Origin: Thermoplasmata archaeon
Lineage (GTDB): Archaea; Thermoplasmatota; Thermoplasmata; Lutacidiplasmatales; UBA184
Reading direction: 5' to 3'
Assembly (NCBI GenBank): GCA_030037875.1
Contig: JASHPV010000067.1
Location: forward strand, 1-19,406
Length of the DNA stretch: 19,406 bases
Shown: in pieces, positions 6,358-15,500 of the stretch
Numbering within the stretch: the stretch's first letter is position 1
Layout of the letters: every line of letters begins with the position of its first letter
Program-made: the position numbers and the translations under genes
Notes under the pieces: generated by a model
Told to the model about the DNA's origin: nothing
The model's database searches: none
What the model saw: the letters and a program-made list of their open reading frames with translations, nothing else

Positions 6358-8976
6358 TCAGCCCGCGGCCGGACGAATCGCGCGAAGCTCGTCCTGGGTG
6401 AAATGGCAGAGATACCAATGGGTGTCGGACCCTTGTCGAGGAGGAGGCTCGAGAGGGCACTTCTCCTGCCGATAGACGCACCGAGCCGCGAACCGGCATC
6501 CCGTCGGCACGTCGATGGCGTTACCGATCTCGCCCTTGATCTCCAGTTCGCCGGGATTCCATCGGGGCGTCGGCAGCGGAACCGCTTGAATCAGGGCCTT
6601 CGTGTACGGATGGAGGGGGGTCCGGATCACTTCCTCGCTCGGCCCCATTTCCACGCCGGACCCGAGGTACATGACCAAGATGCGGTCGGCCACATAGCGG
6701 GCCGAGGCGATGTCGTGCGTCACGTACACGATCGTGGTGCCCAAGTCGAGCCGCAACTGCTTCAGCAGGTTGAGGAACCCCGCCCGGAGGGAAACATCCA
6801 GGCTCGAGATCGGTTCGTCGGCCACGAGGAACCGGGGATTGGTCACCAGGGCCCGGGCGGCCGAGACCCGCTGCCGCTCGCCGCCGGAGAGTTCGTGGGG
6901 GTACCGGTCGAGGTAGTTGCCGGGGGGACGGATCTGGGCCGTGGTCAGGGCGTTCTGGATGTTCTGGAGCACCTTCGAGGGGTCCGCGGTCATGTGGTGG
7001 GCGATCAGCGGCTCTTCTACGATGTCGTAGATCGTCATGTTCGGGTCGAGCGAGTCGTACGGGTCCTGGAAGATCATCTGGGTCATCCGACGGAACACAC
7101 GGAAGGCGGCGGAGTTTTCCTTGATTCGTCCCACATCGGACCGGTCCAACGCGGACTCGACCAGCCGCTCGGCTTCGGGGCGAGAAACGCCGGTCTGCTG
7201 GGAAAGCTGCGTAGGCTCGACCAGTGCCAGGTCCATCGACTCCTTGTAGCCGGCCGCTTTCAGCTTCTCCCCGATCGCGGCCGTCACTCCGGCCCGGCGC
7301 TGGGCCGCCTCGACCAAACGTTCCGCAGCCTCCTTCGGGATCCCCAACACGAACTGGACCTGGGGGACCGGCGTCACGGCCAGGCTCAAGGGATCAACCC
7401 ATCCGGAGGAGATCAGCCGGGCCGCGGCGCTCTCGGTCGACTTCGGGCCGAGGTCGCCGGAAGCGTCCGGGGAGCCGTCGTTCGGGGCCGGTCCCGCGTT
7501 CTCTCCTTGTCCCAGACCTAACCGCTCCGCTTCGGTGAGCCCTGCCACCTGCCGGGGTCCTCCGAACCGGAAGAGCAAGCGGCCGCCCGAGGGGTCGAGG
7601 AGCTTCAGCATGACGCGGCCGATCGTTGTTTTACCCGACCCGCTCTCGCCCACGATCCCGAGCACCTCGCCGGGGAACACGTCGAAGTCGACGTGGTCCA
7701 CCGCGTGGACCAACCGTCGGACGCCCGGTCGGCTGAAGAGCGCGCCCGCTTGGCTGCCCCGGAGATTGAAGTACTTCGATACGGCCGTCCCCTTCATCAG
7801 CGGGGGACGTGCGTACAGGCCGGCGGGCGCCTCCATCGGGGGCACAGCCTCCTCCGCGACCACCGTCGGTACCAGCGTGCCGGCGGCGAGGTCGCGTGCG
7901 AAGTGGCATGCGCTGAGATGGCCCGGCGTCACTTCGACGAACGGGGGCTCCTCCTTCCGACAAATGTCCTGGACGTAGTGGCAGCGTTCAGCGAATCGAC
8001 ACCCCGGGGGAGGGGAAATCAAATCCGGCGGGGCGCCTGGGATGCCCCGGATCGGCGCGCGTGCCCGCGCCAAGGACGGATAGCTGTCGGTGAGGGCCCG
8101 CGTGTACGGGTTGGCGGACCGCAGGTAAATGTCGTCGGTGGTCCCGGCCTCCATCATCCTCCCGGCGTACATGACGACGACCCGCGTGGCCAACTGAGCG
8201 ATGACCCCGATGTCGTGCGAGATCACGATCATCGACTCAATCTCGGACTTCCGGAGCTCCTTGAGCTCGTGGATGAGCCGCGCCTGAATGACGACGTCCA
8301 GCCCGGTGGTCGGTTCGTCCGCGATGACGAGCTTGGGATGCAGGGCGAGCGCCATCGCGATGACGGCCCGCTGCTTCATTCCGCCGCTCAACTCGTGGGG
8401 ATACGCCTTGAGCACCGAAGGGTCGAGGCCGGCCTTCTGGACCGAATCGACCACGCGTCTTTGGATATCTTCCGAGCCATAATCGGTGTGGAGGTGAAAC
8501 ACTTCGGCGATCTGTTTCTGGATTGTGTAGACCGGATTGAAGGCGTTCATCGACCCCTGGAACACCATCGAGATGCCCTGCCAGCGGATGTGAAGCAGCT
8601 TCTCGGTCAGGACGCGACGGGCGTGACGCGGCATCTTGAGGAGGGCCCGGCCCGAGATCCCGGGCGCCGCGACGGTCTCCCCTTGAAACCGGACCCCCCC
8701 TTCGACCGACGCGTTGGGCGGGAGCAGCGCCATGATGGAGAGGGCGAGGGTCGTCTTGCCGGAGCCGCTCTCCCCCAGGATTCCGAGCGTCTCGCCGGAC
8801 CGAAGCTGCAGGTTGATCCGGTCGAGGGCGGAAACGACTCCGTCCTCGGTCTGGAATTTGACCGAGAAGTTATCGATGTCGATGATCGGAGAACCGGAGG
8901 TGTACGAGGATACCCCCGAGGGGAGGGGCGACGCCGCGGCGGGGGGAGCGGAAACCGACATCGTTCCCTGCCCCAC
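6358..8976 (-). CDS. Fused OppD-OppF/DppD-DppF-type ABC transporter ATPase
   Basis: An 872-residue fusion of two peptide-type ABC ATPases, which power import by hydrolysing ATP under the two permeases. Half 1: Walker A GESGSGKT (68-75), Q-loop Q140, signature LSGGM (196-200), Walker B and Glu in VIADEP (217-222), H-switch H254. Half 2: Walker A (443-450), Q637, LSGGE (696-700), LVADEP (717-722), H754. Both sites look competent. Each half ends with an oligopeptide-transporter tail with four cysteines (326, 332, 339, 357; 827, 833, 840, 857); the equivalent cysteines hold a 4Fe-4S cluster in mycobacterial OppD. Half 2 has an insert of about 120-150 residues between Walker A and Q-loop, with two helix-hairpin-helix units (518-561, 569-612). 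The GTG start shares one base with the TAG of the permease gene; ATG at 8961 is an alternative. Confidence 0.92.
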   Translation of the reverse strand: MGQGTMSVSAPPAAASPLPSGVSSYTSGSPIIDIDNFSVKFQTEDGVVSALDRINLQLRSGETLGILGESGSGKTTLALSIMALLPPNASVEGGVRFQGETVAAPGISGRALLKMPRHARRVLTEKLLHIRWQGISMVFQGSMNAFNPVYTIQKQIAEVFHLHTDYGSEDIQRRVVDSVQKAGLDPSVLKAYPHELSGGMKQRAVIAMALALHPKLVIADEPTTGLDVVIQARLIHELKELRKSEIESMIVISHDIGVIAQLATRVVVMYAGRMMEAGTTDDIYLRSANPYTRALTDSYPSLARARAPIRGIPGAPPDLISPPPGCRFAERCHYVQDICRKEEPPFVEVTPGHLSACHFARDLAAGTLVPTVVAEEAVPPMEAPAGLYARPPLMKGTAVSKYFNLRGSQAGALFSRPGVRRLVHAVDHVDFDVFPGEVLGIVGESGSGKTTIGRVMLKLLDPSGGRLLFRFGGPRQVAGLTEAERLGLGQGENAGPAPNDGSPDASGDLGPKSTESAAARLISSGWVDPLSLAVTPVPQVQFVLGIPKEAAERLVEAAQRRAGVTAAIGEKLKAAGYKESMDLALVEPTQLSQQTGVSRPEAERLVESALDRSDVGRIKENSAAFRVFRRMTQMIFQDPYDSLDPNMTIYDIVEEPLIAHHMTADPSKVLQNIQNALTTAQIRPPGNYLDRYPHELSGGERQRVSAARALVTNPRFLVADEPISSLDVSLRAGFLNLLKQLRLDLGTTIVYVTHDIASARYVADRILVMYLGSGVEMGPSEEVIRTPLHPYTKALIQAVPLPTPRWNPGELEIKGEIGNAIDVPTGCRFAARCVYRQEKCPLEPPPRQGSDTHWYLCHFTQDELRAIRPAAG

Positions 8977-11267
8977 TACCGGGCCCGAATCCTCGGGTTA
9001 ACGACCTCGTCCAGTCCGCGCGAGACAAACACAAAGGCGAAGACGAACATCGTGAGCGCAATCGTCGGAGGCCAAACCCAGAACGGCGCCCGAACGAGAA
9101 GGTAGTAGTTGCCGAACATCGGCTCGAGCATACCGCCCCACGTGGAGATCGTGAGCGGGGCGACCCCCAGGAACTGGAGCGTCGACAGGATGGTGGCCGC
9201 GGCCCCCACCGACAGGGCCGTGAAGTAGGCCAGCAGGGGGGTCATGTTGGGCAGCATATGGCGTCGCAGGATCTGCATGGTACGCGCCCCGGAGGCTTTC
9301 GACGCTTCGACGAACGTCCGGGCCTTCACCTGACGCACGACGCCGATGAGGGTGAAAGCGAAGTACGGCCAGCCGACGATCGTCAACACGAGCACGATGT
9401 TCCAGAACGACGCGCCGAGGATCGACGCGATGACGATCAAGAGGGCCAGGCCCGGGATCAGGAAGAGCACCAGGGTGACCGTCTCGACAGCCGTTGCAAC
9501 CCAGCTCGAGATGTAACCTATGAACATCGCGACCAGGACGGCGATCAGGATGACCCCGCCGGTCACGGCGAGGCCGATCTCCCAGTCCCAGACGAAGCTC
9601 TGGATCCACTGGCTCCACACATCGTTGCCGTACGTGTTGGTCCCGAAAATGTAGAAGTTGCCCGACGGCGCGTTGAACGTGGGACCGATCGGGTTCTCGT
9701 CCGTTCCCGCGGTGGCGAACGCATCCAGCCGGCCGGTATTCGTGGTGACCGCGACCGCCGTCTTGCCCGATTCGGTATTGAGGAAGAACAGGGGAGAGGA
9801 CGCGGCCGTGGCCGCCGGGCTCTCGTAGGCTCGCCACTGGATCGCGTCCGGTCCCAGGTTGGCGCTTACCGCGATGGAGTTGCCCGTCGAACTCGTGAGG
9901 ATGAAGAGATTGGCATCGGCGTCGTAGATTGGCGAGTAGCCGAAGAGCCCAAAGCCCACCGGTCGGCCGACGGCGTTCTGCGGGGACGCAATCTCCCCCC
10001 GTTCGTCCAGGACATAGGTCGTCGTGGCGGTGCTGATCGCAATGTAGGCCGGATATCCTCCGCTACCTTCTTCCGTTCCGATACCGACCACCGGCGCCGG
10101 GAGGGGTGTCACGGCCGCAGTCTGGCCGTTCGTAAGGAGGGCGTACGCCACGCTGGGCGATGGCCCCGTGAGCGCTACGAACGCGGCGTCCGCCGAGCTC
10201 GGTCCGATCTCGTAGGCGAACGGCACGACGGGCGCCAACGCGGTGTCGATCGGGGCGGAGAAGTTGCTCTCCCACAGTTGCTTCCCGGTGGCCGGGGCGT
10301 AGGAAAAGAGGCTCTGGTTCTGAGCGATAATGACTTGGGTCGCTGTGAGGTCCGACGGTGGCGGATAGTAGCTTCCCACGAAGACCGGCGCGGAGGGAAC
10401 GGTCGAGTATGGCAGTGTCACGTTCCATATCGGCTGGAATGGTTGGGTGTAAAACGCCGTCATCCGGTACTGGCCCCCGGACTCCGTGACGGCGTACACG
10501 TATCCCGGTTTGAACCCGTAGTCGGTGTACGCGGCCGACTCGTAGAACGGTCCCCACGGCGGGAGCGAGATTCCCCCCGTGGAGTCGCTGGTAGGGGCCG
10601 TAACGAGAGTACCGCTGATGGTAACCGAGGCGGTGTTGACCGCTTTCGGGGCGCCCGCGCCCGGCGTGTTGTCCTGACCGGTCCAGTTTATCTCCGAGAG
10701 CACGAGATGGGTGGTTCCGCCCCAGGTGGAGCCCAAGAGCAGGAATTCGGAGTACTGGAAGACGAACTTGGTCGAAAAAATAGCGTAGGAAGCAAGCGGA
10801 ATCGAGGTGGCGGCAAAGGTATGGGCATCCTTCGGAAAGTTCTCCGAAAGGAGAGGGAAGACCTTCCCCACGGGTGTCGACGCACTGCCCCCGAGTGCCA
10901 CCGCCGAGACGGACCCGTTGGCGGTGGTCGTGTACAGCACGTAGCTGCCGGCAACCACGACCGAAGTTCCGGCCGGAGCCAGAGGCGTACCGTTCGCATT
11001 GACGGAGTACGGGAGTTGGGTGGAGAGCTCCTGGCTCGCAATGGTCGTGTCCTCCTCGGGAGCGAAGAACGTGTTGGGGTTGTGGAACGTGAGGATGGGC
11101 GAAAGCAATGTGATGACCGCAAACACCACCAGGATCCAGAAGCCCGCCTTTCCGAACTTGGACCGGTAAAAGATCTGCCAGAGCTTGCGCCACCGGCCCA
11201 AGCGGTGCAGGAGCCGCTGCCGCCGGAAACGACGGTATTCGTCCGCAGTGGAGGACGCTGAGCTCAT
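8976..11267 (-). CDS. OppC/DppC-type ABC permease with inserted beta-propeller-like domain
   Basis: A 763-residue permease, against about 300 for the family. Helix 1 is at 41-61 and helices 2-6 at about 560-589, 595-617, 622-645, 681-702 and 730-755. The ATPase-coupling EAA loop is at 654-673, with E654 and G660. FGTNTYGNDVW (541-551) matches the conserved FGTDxxGRDV motif just before helix 2. Between helix 1 and that motif, residues of about 66-533 replace a linker of roughly 20 residues. They show repeated strands and PQQ-like blade motifs such as VIIAQNQSLFSYAPATGKQL (312-331), continuing WESNF, and would lie outside the cell. The ATG at 11267 has GAGGAG upstream, 14 bases after the previous stop; an in-frame TTG at 11309 is less likely. 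Substrate unknown. Confidence 0.88.
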   Translation of the reverse strand: MSSASSTADEYRRFRRQRLLHRLGRWRKLWQIFYRSKFGKAGFWILVVFAVITLLSPILTFHNPNTFFAPEEDTTIASQELSTQLPYSVNANGTPLAPAGTSVVVAGSYVLYTTTANGSVSAVALGGSASTPVGKVFPLLSENFPKDAHTFAATSIPLASYAIFSTKFVFQYSEFLLLGSTWGGTTHLVLSEINWTGQDNTPGAGAPKAVNTASVTISGTLVTAPTSDSTGGISLPPWGPFYESAAYTDYGFKPGYVYAVTESGGQYRMTAFYTQPFQPIWNVTLPYSTVPSAPVFVGSYYPPPSDLTATQVIIAQNQSLFSYAPATGKQLWESNFSAPIDTALAPVVPFAYEIGPSSADAAFVALTGPSPSVAYALLTNGQTAAVTPLPAPVVGIGTEEGSGGYPAYIAISTATTTYVLDERGEIASPQNAVGRPVGFGLFGYSPIYDADANLFILTSSTGNSIAVSANLGPDAIQWRAYESPAATAASSPLFFLNTESGKTAVAVTTNTGRLDAFATAGTDENPIGPTFNAPSGNFYIFGTNTYGNDVWSQWIQSFVWDWEIGLAVTGGVILIAVLVAMFIGYISSWVATAVETVTLVLFLIPGLALLIVIASILGASFWNIVLVLTIVGWPYFAFTLIGVVRQVKARTFVEASKASGARTMQILRRHMLPNMTPLLAYFTALSVGAAATILSTLQFLGVAPLTISTWGGMLEPMFGNYYLLVRAPFWVWPPTIALTMFVFAFVFVSRGLDEVVNPRIRAR

Positions 11268-11281
11268 TTCGCTTCCACTCC

Positions 11282-12265
11282 TCACAAGCTGATCCGGGGG
11301 TCCAGCCAAGCGTGGATGAAATCGACCATCGAGTAGGCGGCGATGACGATCAGCGCGAGGAAGAAGAGGGTCCCCTCCGCGAGGGGATAATCGAGGTTCA
11401 GGATCGCGTTGTACGTCAGGCTGCCGATGCCCGGGATTGAATAGATGATCTCGGTGATGACCGCTCCGCTCGCGATCGAGGCGAAGTTTAGAGCCATCTG
11501 GGTCGACACGGGAATCATGGCATTCCGGGCCGCATGGTGGAACATGATCGAGCCGTCCGAGACGCCCTTGGCGCGAGCCGTCATGATGAAGTCCTCGCCC
11601 AGGACGGAGACCATGGCGGCGCGCATCGTTAGCAGGTTGCCGGAGGCGATGATCACCGCAAGCGTGGCCAACGGGAGCGTGAGGGCGGCCGTGACGTAGG
11701 CCAAGCTCGACAGCGTCGGATGCGTGACGTCAGAGAGCGGGAAGATCGAGCGGACCGGTTCCAAACGGTAGTACGCCACGAAATACAGGTAGAGGACAAT
11801 CGCGAGAATGAAGTAGGGTATCGAGTTGAGGACGAGACCGCCCGAGACCAGGGCCCCCTCGGACTTCTTCCCGCGGGTCCAGATCGAGATGATGCCGAGC
11901 GGCAGACCGATGGCATACGAGAGCACCGTGGCGCTTCCGATGAGGATGAGGGTATACGGGAGGGCTCCCAGGATCAGTTGCCAGACAGTGGTCTGGCGGA
12001 AGTAGTCGTACCCGAAGTTGAAGGTCAGGATGTCTTCCATGTATGTGATGAAATTCTTGTAGTTCCACTTCCCCCCACTCAGGCCCAGCTGGGCTTCGAT
12101 CCGCTGCAGCTGAACCGCGCTCGAGCCGTGGCTTTTCGCCCCGAAGAGGAATATCTCCGCGGGGTTGCCGGGCATCAAACGGAAGATAATGTACAGGACC
12201 ACGGCCATGAGAAGGATGAGGGCGATGACCTGTACAATCTTCCGGGCGATCAGGTAAATGTTCAT
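11282..12265 (-). CDS. OppB/DppB-type ABC permease
   Basis: A 327-residue permease of normal family length. The N-terminus (MNIYLIARKIVQVIALILLM) is helix 1, followed by the typical FRLMPGNPAE motif (28-36) and an external loop. NFGYDYFRQTTVWQLI (83-98) leads into the permease core. The EAA loop lies at about 224-253 (EDFIMTARAKGVSDGSIMFH and the following AARNAMIP), contacting the ATPase. The C-terminus SMVDFIHAWLDPRISL is typical. It would form the channel with the OppC-like subunit. GGAGGG stands five to six bases before the ATG. It is 241 bases downstream of the binding protein gene, with its own TATA-like element, and is followed at 14 bases by the second permease. Confidence 0.93.
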   Translation of the reverse strand: MNIYLIARKIVQVIALILLMAVVLYIIFRLMPGNPAEIFLFGAKSHGSSAVQLQRIEAQLGLSGGKWNYKNFITYMEDILTFNFGYDYFRQTTVWQLILGALPYTLILIGSATVLSYAIGLPLGIISIWTRGKKSEGALVSGGLVLNSIPYFILAIVLYLYFVAYYRLEPVRSIFPLSDVTHPTLSSLAYVTAALTLPLATLAVIIASGNLLTMRAAMVSVLGEDFIMTARAKGVSDGSIMFHHAARNAMIPVSTQMALNFASIASGAVITEIIYSIPGIGSLTYNAILNLDYPLAEGTLFFLALIVIAAYSMVDFIHAWLDPRISL

Positions 12266-12302
12266 CGTCGCCCTCCGCCAGTGTTATTCAAACCGTCAGT
12301 GG

Positions 12303-12311
12303 TACTTATCG
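12303..12311 (-). promoter_or_regulatory. TATA-like element ahead of the OppB-type gene
   Basis: The minus strand reads CGATAAGTA, 38-46 bases before the ATG at 12265, with a likely start near 12285. It would give the permease/ATPase genes a promoter apart from that of the binding protein. It resembles the binding-protein TATA box (ACTATAAGT). Confidence 0.4.
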
Positions 12312-12342
12312 AAATACTCCGTCCCGGACCGAGTGTCCAATC

Positions 12343-12475
12343 CCAGCGGGCCCAAATCCACCGCTGGACCGCGACGGCCGACCACGAGGTTCCCCTAGTT
12401 GGGAAGGCCGTCCACGGTGATTTCCCGTCTCCCGACAGGAGGTCCGCGGACAGCGCTCCGGTTCTAGTCGGAGAC
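12343..12475 (-). other. Cluster of inverted repeats between binding-protein and permease genes
   Basis: Three elements fill the gap. First, CCAGCGG (12343-12349) and CCGCTGG (12361-12367). Second, GACGGCC (12373-12379) and GGCCGTC (12406-12412), enclosing TTCCC and GGGAA (12390-12394, 12401-12405). Third, GTCTCCCGAC (12427-12436) and GTCGGAGAC (12467-12475) with one bulged base, enclosing the palindrome GTCCGCGGAC (12442-12451). In RNA they would form hairpins between cistrons, as seen in other importers where the binding-protein mRNA is stabilised or partly terminated. That role is inferred. Confidence 0.35.
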
Positions 12476-12506
12476 CTGCTTCCCTTCTCCTTCGGAGGCC
12501 GGCTCC

Positions 12507-15500
12507 CTAGGTTCCTCCCGGGGGTCCCGATCCGCCCATCCCGGGCCCCGTCGAGGAAGAGGTGTTGCTTCCGCCCGGGCTCGTCGGGGGCGGGGTGCCG
12601 CCTCCGCCGCCGGTTCCTCCACCCGAGCCACCGGGCTGCCATCCCTGGGCCGGAGGCGGCGAGCGGCGGCTCCGCGCGCCAATCCAGAGGGCCAGGAAGA
12701 CCACGGTCAACACGGCGAACAGCCCGATGAGCGCGTAGTAGATGTCGAGGTTGGTCGGTGCAGGCGCCGTGTAGGCCACCACATAGACCGTCTGCGTGAG
12801 GTTGACGGACCCGCTCGCCGTGGTATACTCCACGGTGATGACCATCACGGACGCGACGCTCGTCGCGGGTACGCTGAGCGTTCCCTCAAGGGTGCCCGCC
12901 GAGGAGGTCGTGCCGGACGTGGGCGTAATGGTGCCGAACGTCGTCGCGATGGACGAAACAGTGACTCCTGCCACGAGCGGTCCCGTTGGCCCGTTCTCCG
13001 TCGTGTTGACGTAGAAGGTGTAAGAGGAGGAACCCAGCACCGAAACGACTCCGCTGCGAGATACCACGGACCCGGCGATGTAAAGTGCCGCCGTTGTCGT
13101 CGGGGTGGCCGGCGTCGACAACGGGGTCGAGGAGACCTGGGCATCCGCGGTGGTCGAGTTGATCGCTCCGGTCGGGCCGGAGACGTAGGCGGCCAACTCC
13201 CAGACGTCCGCCGGAATCAACCACGGGTCGACATACGGCACCCCCGCCCAATACAGCGCTCCGTTGACGGCCTCTTCCTCATACACTCCGGGCGAGAAGG
13301 TCGAAATGGCCGTTCCGTCCGCCGTGGTCATCATCTCGACGCCGGGCAGGACCGGCGACGCGAAGTAGGCGTTCGGGTCGAACACGCCGACGTCCACCCC
13401 GGAGCTGCTCGAGAGATATCCGCGGTTAGCGCCGAAGTCGTTCTGGGCGTATACCGTAACGACGGCGCCGGTCACGGGGTCTCCCGTGGTCGAGTTGGTC
13501 ACCGTCGCGGTCACCGTGATCGCTCCCGACGGTCCCACGGTCGCCGAGCTAACCGACAAGGAGACCGTAACGGCCGCGGGGGCGGTCGTCACGGTCAGCG
13601 GTATCTCGGCGGGCTCGAGAATTCCGTACCCGACCGGGTCGAACGACGAGCTCACCTCGGCAAGCGAACCGTACGGCGGCACTCCGGCCACCGGGGACGT
13701 CGCCTGATAGGCCCCGAGGAAGAGCCACGTCTGGAACGGATTCCCGTTACCGGTCAGGTTCGAGGTAGCGTTCGCTTGGACGTCCACGGAAATGAGCCCG
13801 TTGCTCCCCGTGACCCCGCTGATCTCCGTGACGTTGTAATCCGGCACAGGGACGAAGGTCGAGTTGGTCACTAGGACGTTGGCGAATCCGTACGACTCGA
13901 CCAGGACCCCCGAGATGATTACGTTGAAGAAATCGCTCGTGGCCTTGATCGATTGGGCCACCGACGTGGTGGTCAGGTTCACCCCACCGGACAGCGCTTC
14001 GATGGTGTAGGCGTATCCCGAAATCGGGTCTCCGGTCAGTGGGTTGTAGACCAAGATGCTCAACGGCTGTTTGGCACCTCCGACCACGAGGTTGGTGTTG
14101 TTCGTCGCATAGAACGCGACCGGCGACGGCTGAACGTCGATGAACGTCCAACCGAGACCTGCCGCGACGGTCGTCGCCTCCGCGACGGGTGGCGCCGCGG
14201 CGGCCGTGATGTTGATCTCTCCCCCGTAGTCTGCGGTCCAGACCTCAGTGTTCGTAGTCAGAACCTGGAACTCCCAAGTGTACGTTCCGCCCGCGTTGGT
14301 GACTCCCGTGTCCGACGAGATGTTGAGCAGCATTCCCGTCGGGCTGTAGCCCATCGCGATCGTCATTCCGGGCTCGGCCATCCCGTACTGGTTCCGCACC
14401 TGGACCGTGATGTTACCAAACTGACCGTTGGTAAACACGGTTGTCGGCGCCACGACCCCTACCTCGAGCTGGGTCTTGATCGCCGACGGCGGTACGACCT
14501 TCGTCGGGGTCTTGAGAGAGAAGCTGAGGTAGTTCCAGTAAATGAATCCCGAATAGGGGAGCGAGTTCTCCTCCAAACCCGTAAAGGTCGCGTTGTTGAA
14601 CGGCAGGATGATGACCGGGTAACCGAAGTTGATGATCACGGACTCGGCATCGGCAATCCCTTCAATCTCGTCGGCAAGAGAGATGCGTTGGGCCAGGTTC
14701 GTAATCGAATTCAGCCGGGTCGTCAGATTAGCGATCAGAAGATCGATTTGCGTCCCGGTGTAGGCGGTCCCGTTCCAGGTCAACGAGGAGAAAGGTCCGT
14801 TGTAGAATCCCGAGCCGATACCGACCGTAGCGTTGTACACCTCGATCAGGTAGCTCGTCGGGTCGCCCGTGATTCCGGTGATGCCGAGGCTGACCGCGCT
14901 GTACCCGTAGCTGAAGAACGGAGGAAGCAGCGAAGCAAACGCCTCTTGTGTGACCGTTGTGGGTATGCCGATGGCGTCCCACTCTTGGGCGACAATCTCG
15001 TTCCCTTCGACCCCCAAGGGGTCCGCACTCGCGACCGTCGTCTGGATGTTGAGCGTCACCGGTGACCCTTCGTACAGCCAGTTACCCGCGCTGTTCTTCG
15101 TCATGCCCGGGACCGAGGCCAGCATCGACTCCGCGAGGGTCGGGTTGTAGGAGTATTGGTTAGCCGTGAAGTTATGCCAAATCGCGTCGGAGGACAGGAT
15201 CACTGGCTGCCCCAAAGTCTGGTAACCTTCGTCCACGACAGAGGCGAGGTACGCCTTGTCGGTGGCGTAGTTCATCGCTTGCCGAACCGCGGTGATGTTG
15301 AAGGGCGCGTTAGTCACCTCAGGCAGGAAGCCCCCAGTGTTCGGAATGGCCGGTTGCCCCGCTCCCCACGAGTTGAGCTGGGTGAAGCCGAACGCGCCGC
15401 CCGGCTGATAGAAGATGAACGCGTTCGGGTCCGTATCAATAGTCGGAATGTACGTCGGGTCGACGCCGTTCTGGATAGAGTCGACCTGCCCAAGCAGGAG

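Noticed and set aside
6286..9105. Overlapping long plus-strand open frames opposite the ABC ATPase gene
   Set aside because: They are Arg/Gly/Pro-rich shadows of a gene with intact Walker, signature and H-switch motifs.
9258..11261. Long open frame on the plus strand opposite the OppC-like gene
   Set aside because: Its protein is dominated by Arg, Gly, Asp and Glu without domain character, as expected from the complement of GC-rich coding DNA; the minus strand shows clear permease motifs.
13953..15065. Plus-strand open frame opposite the binding-protein gene
   Set aside because: Composition is Arg/Val/Asp-rich with no recognisable domain, and the opposite strand is a convincing secreted protein.
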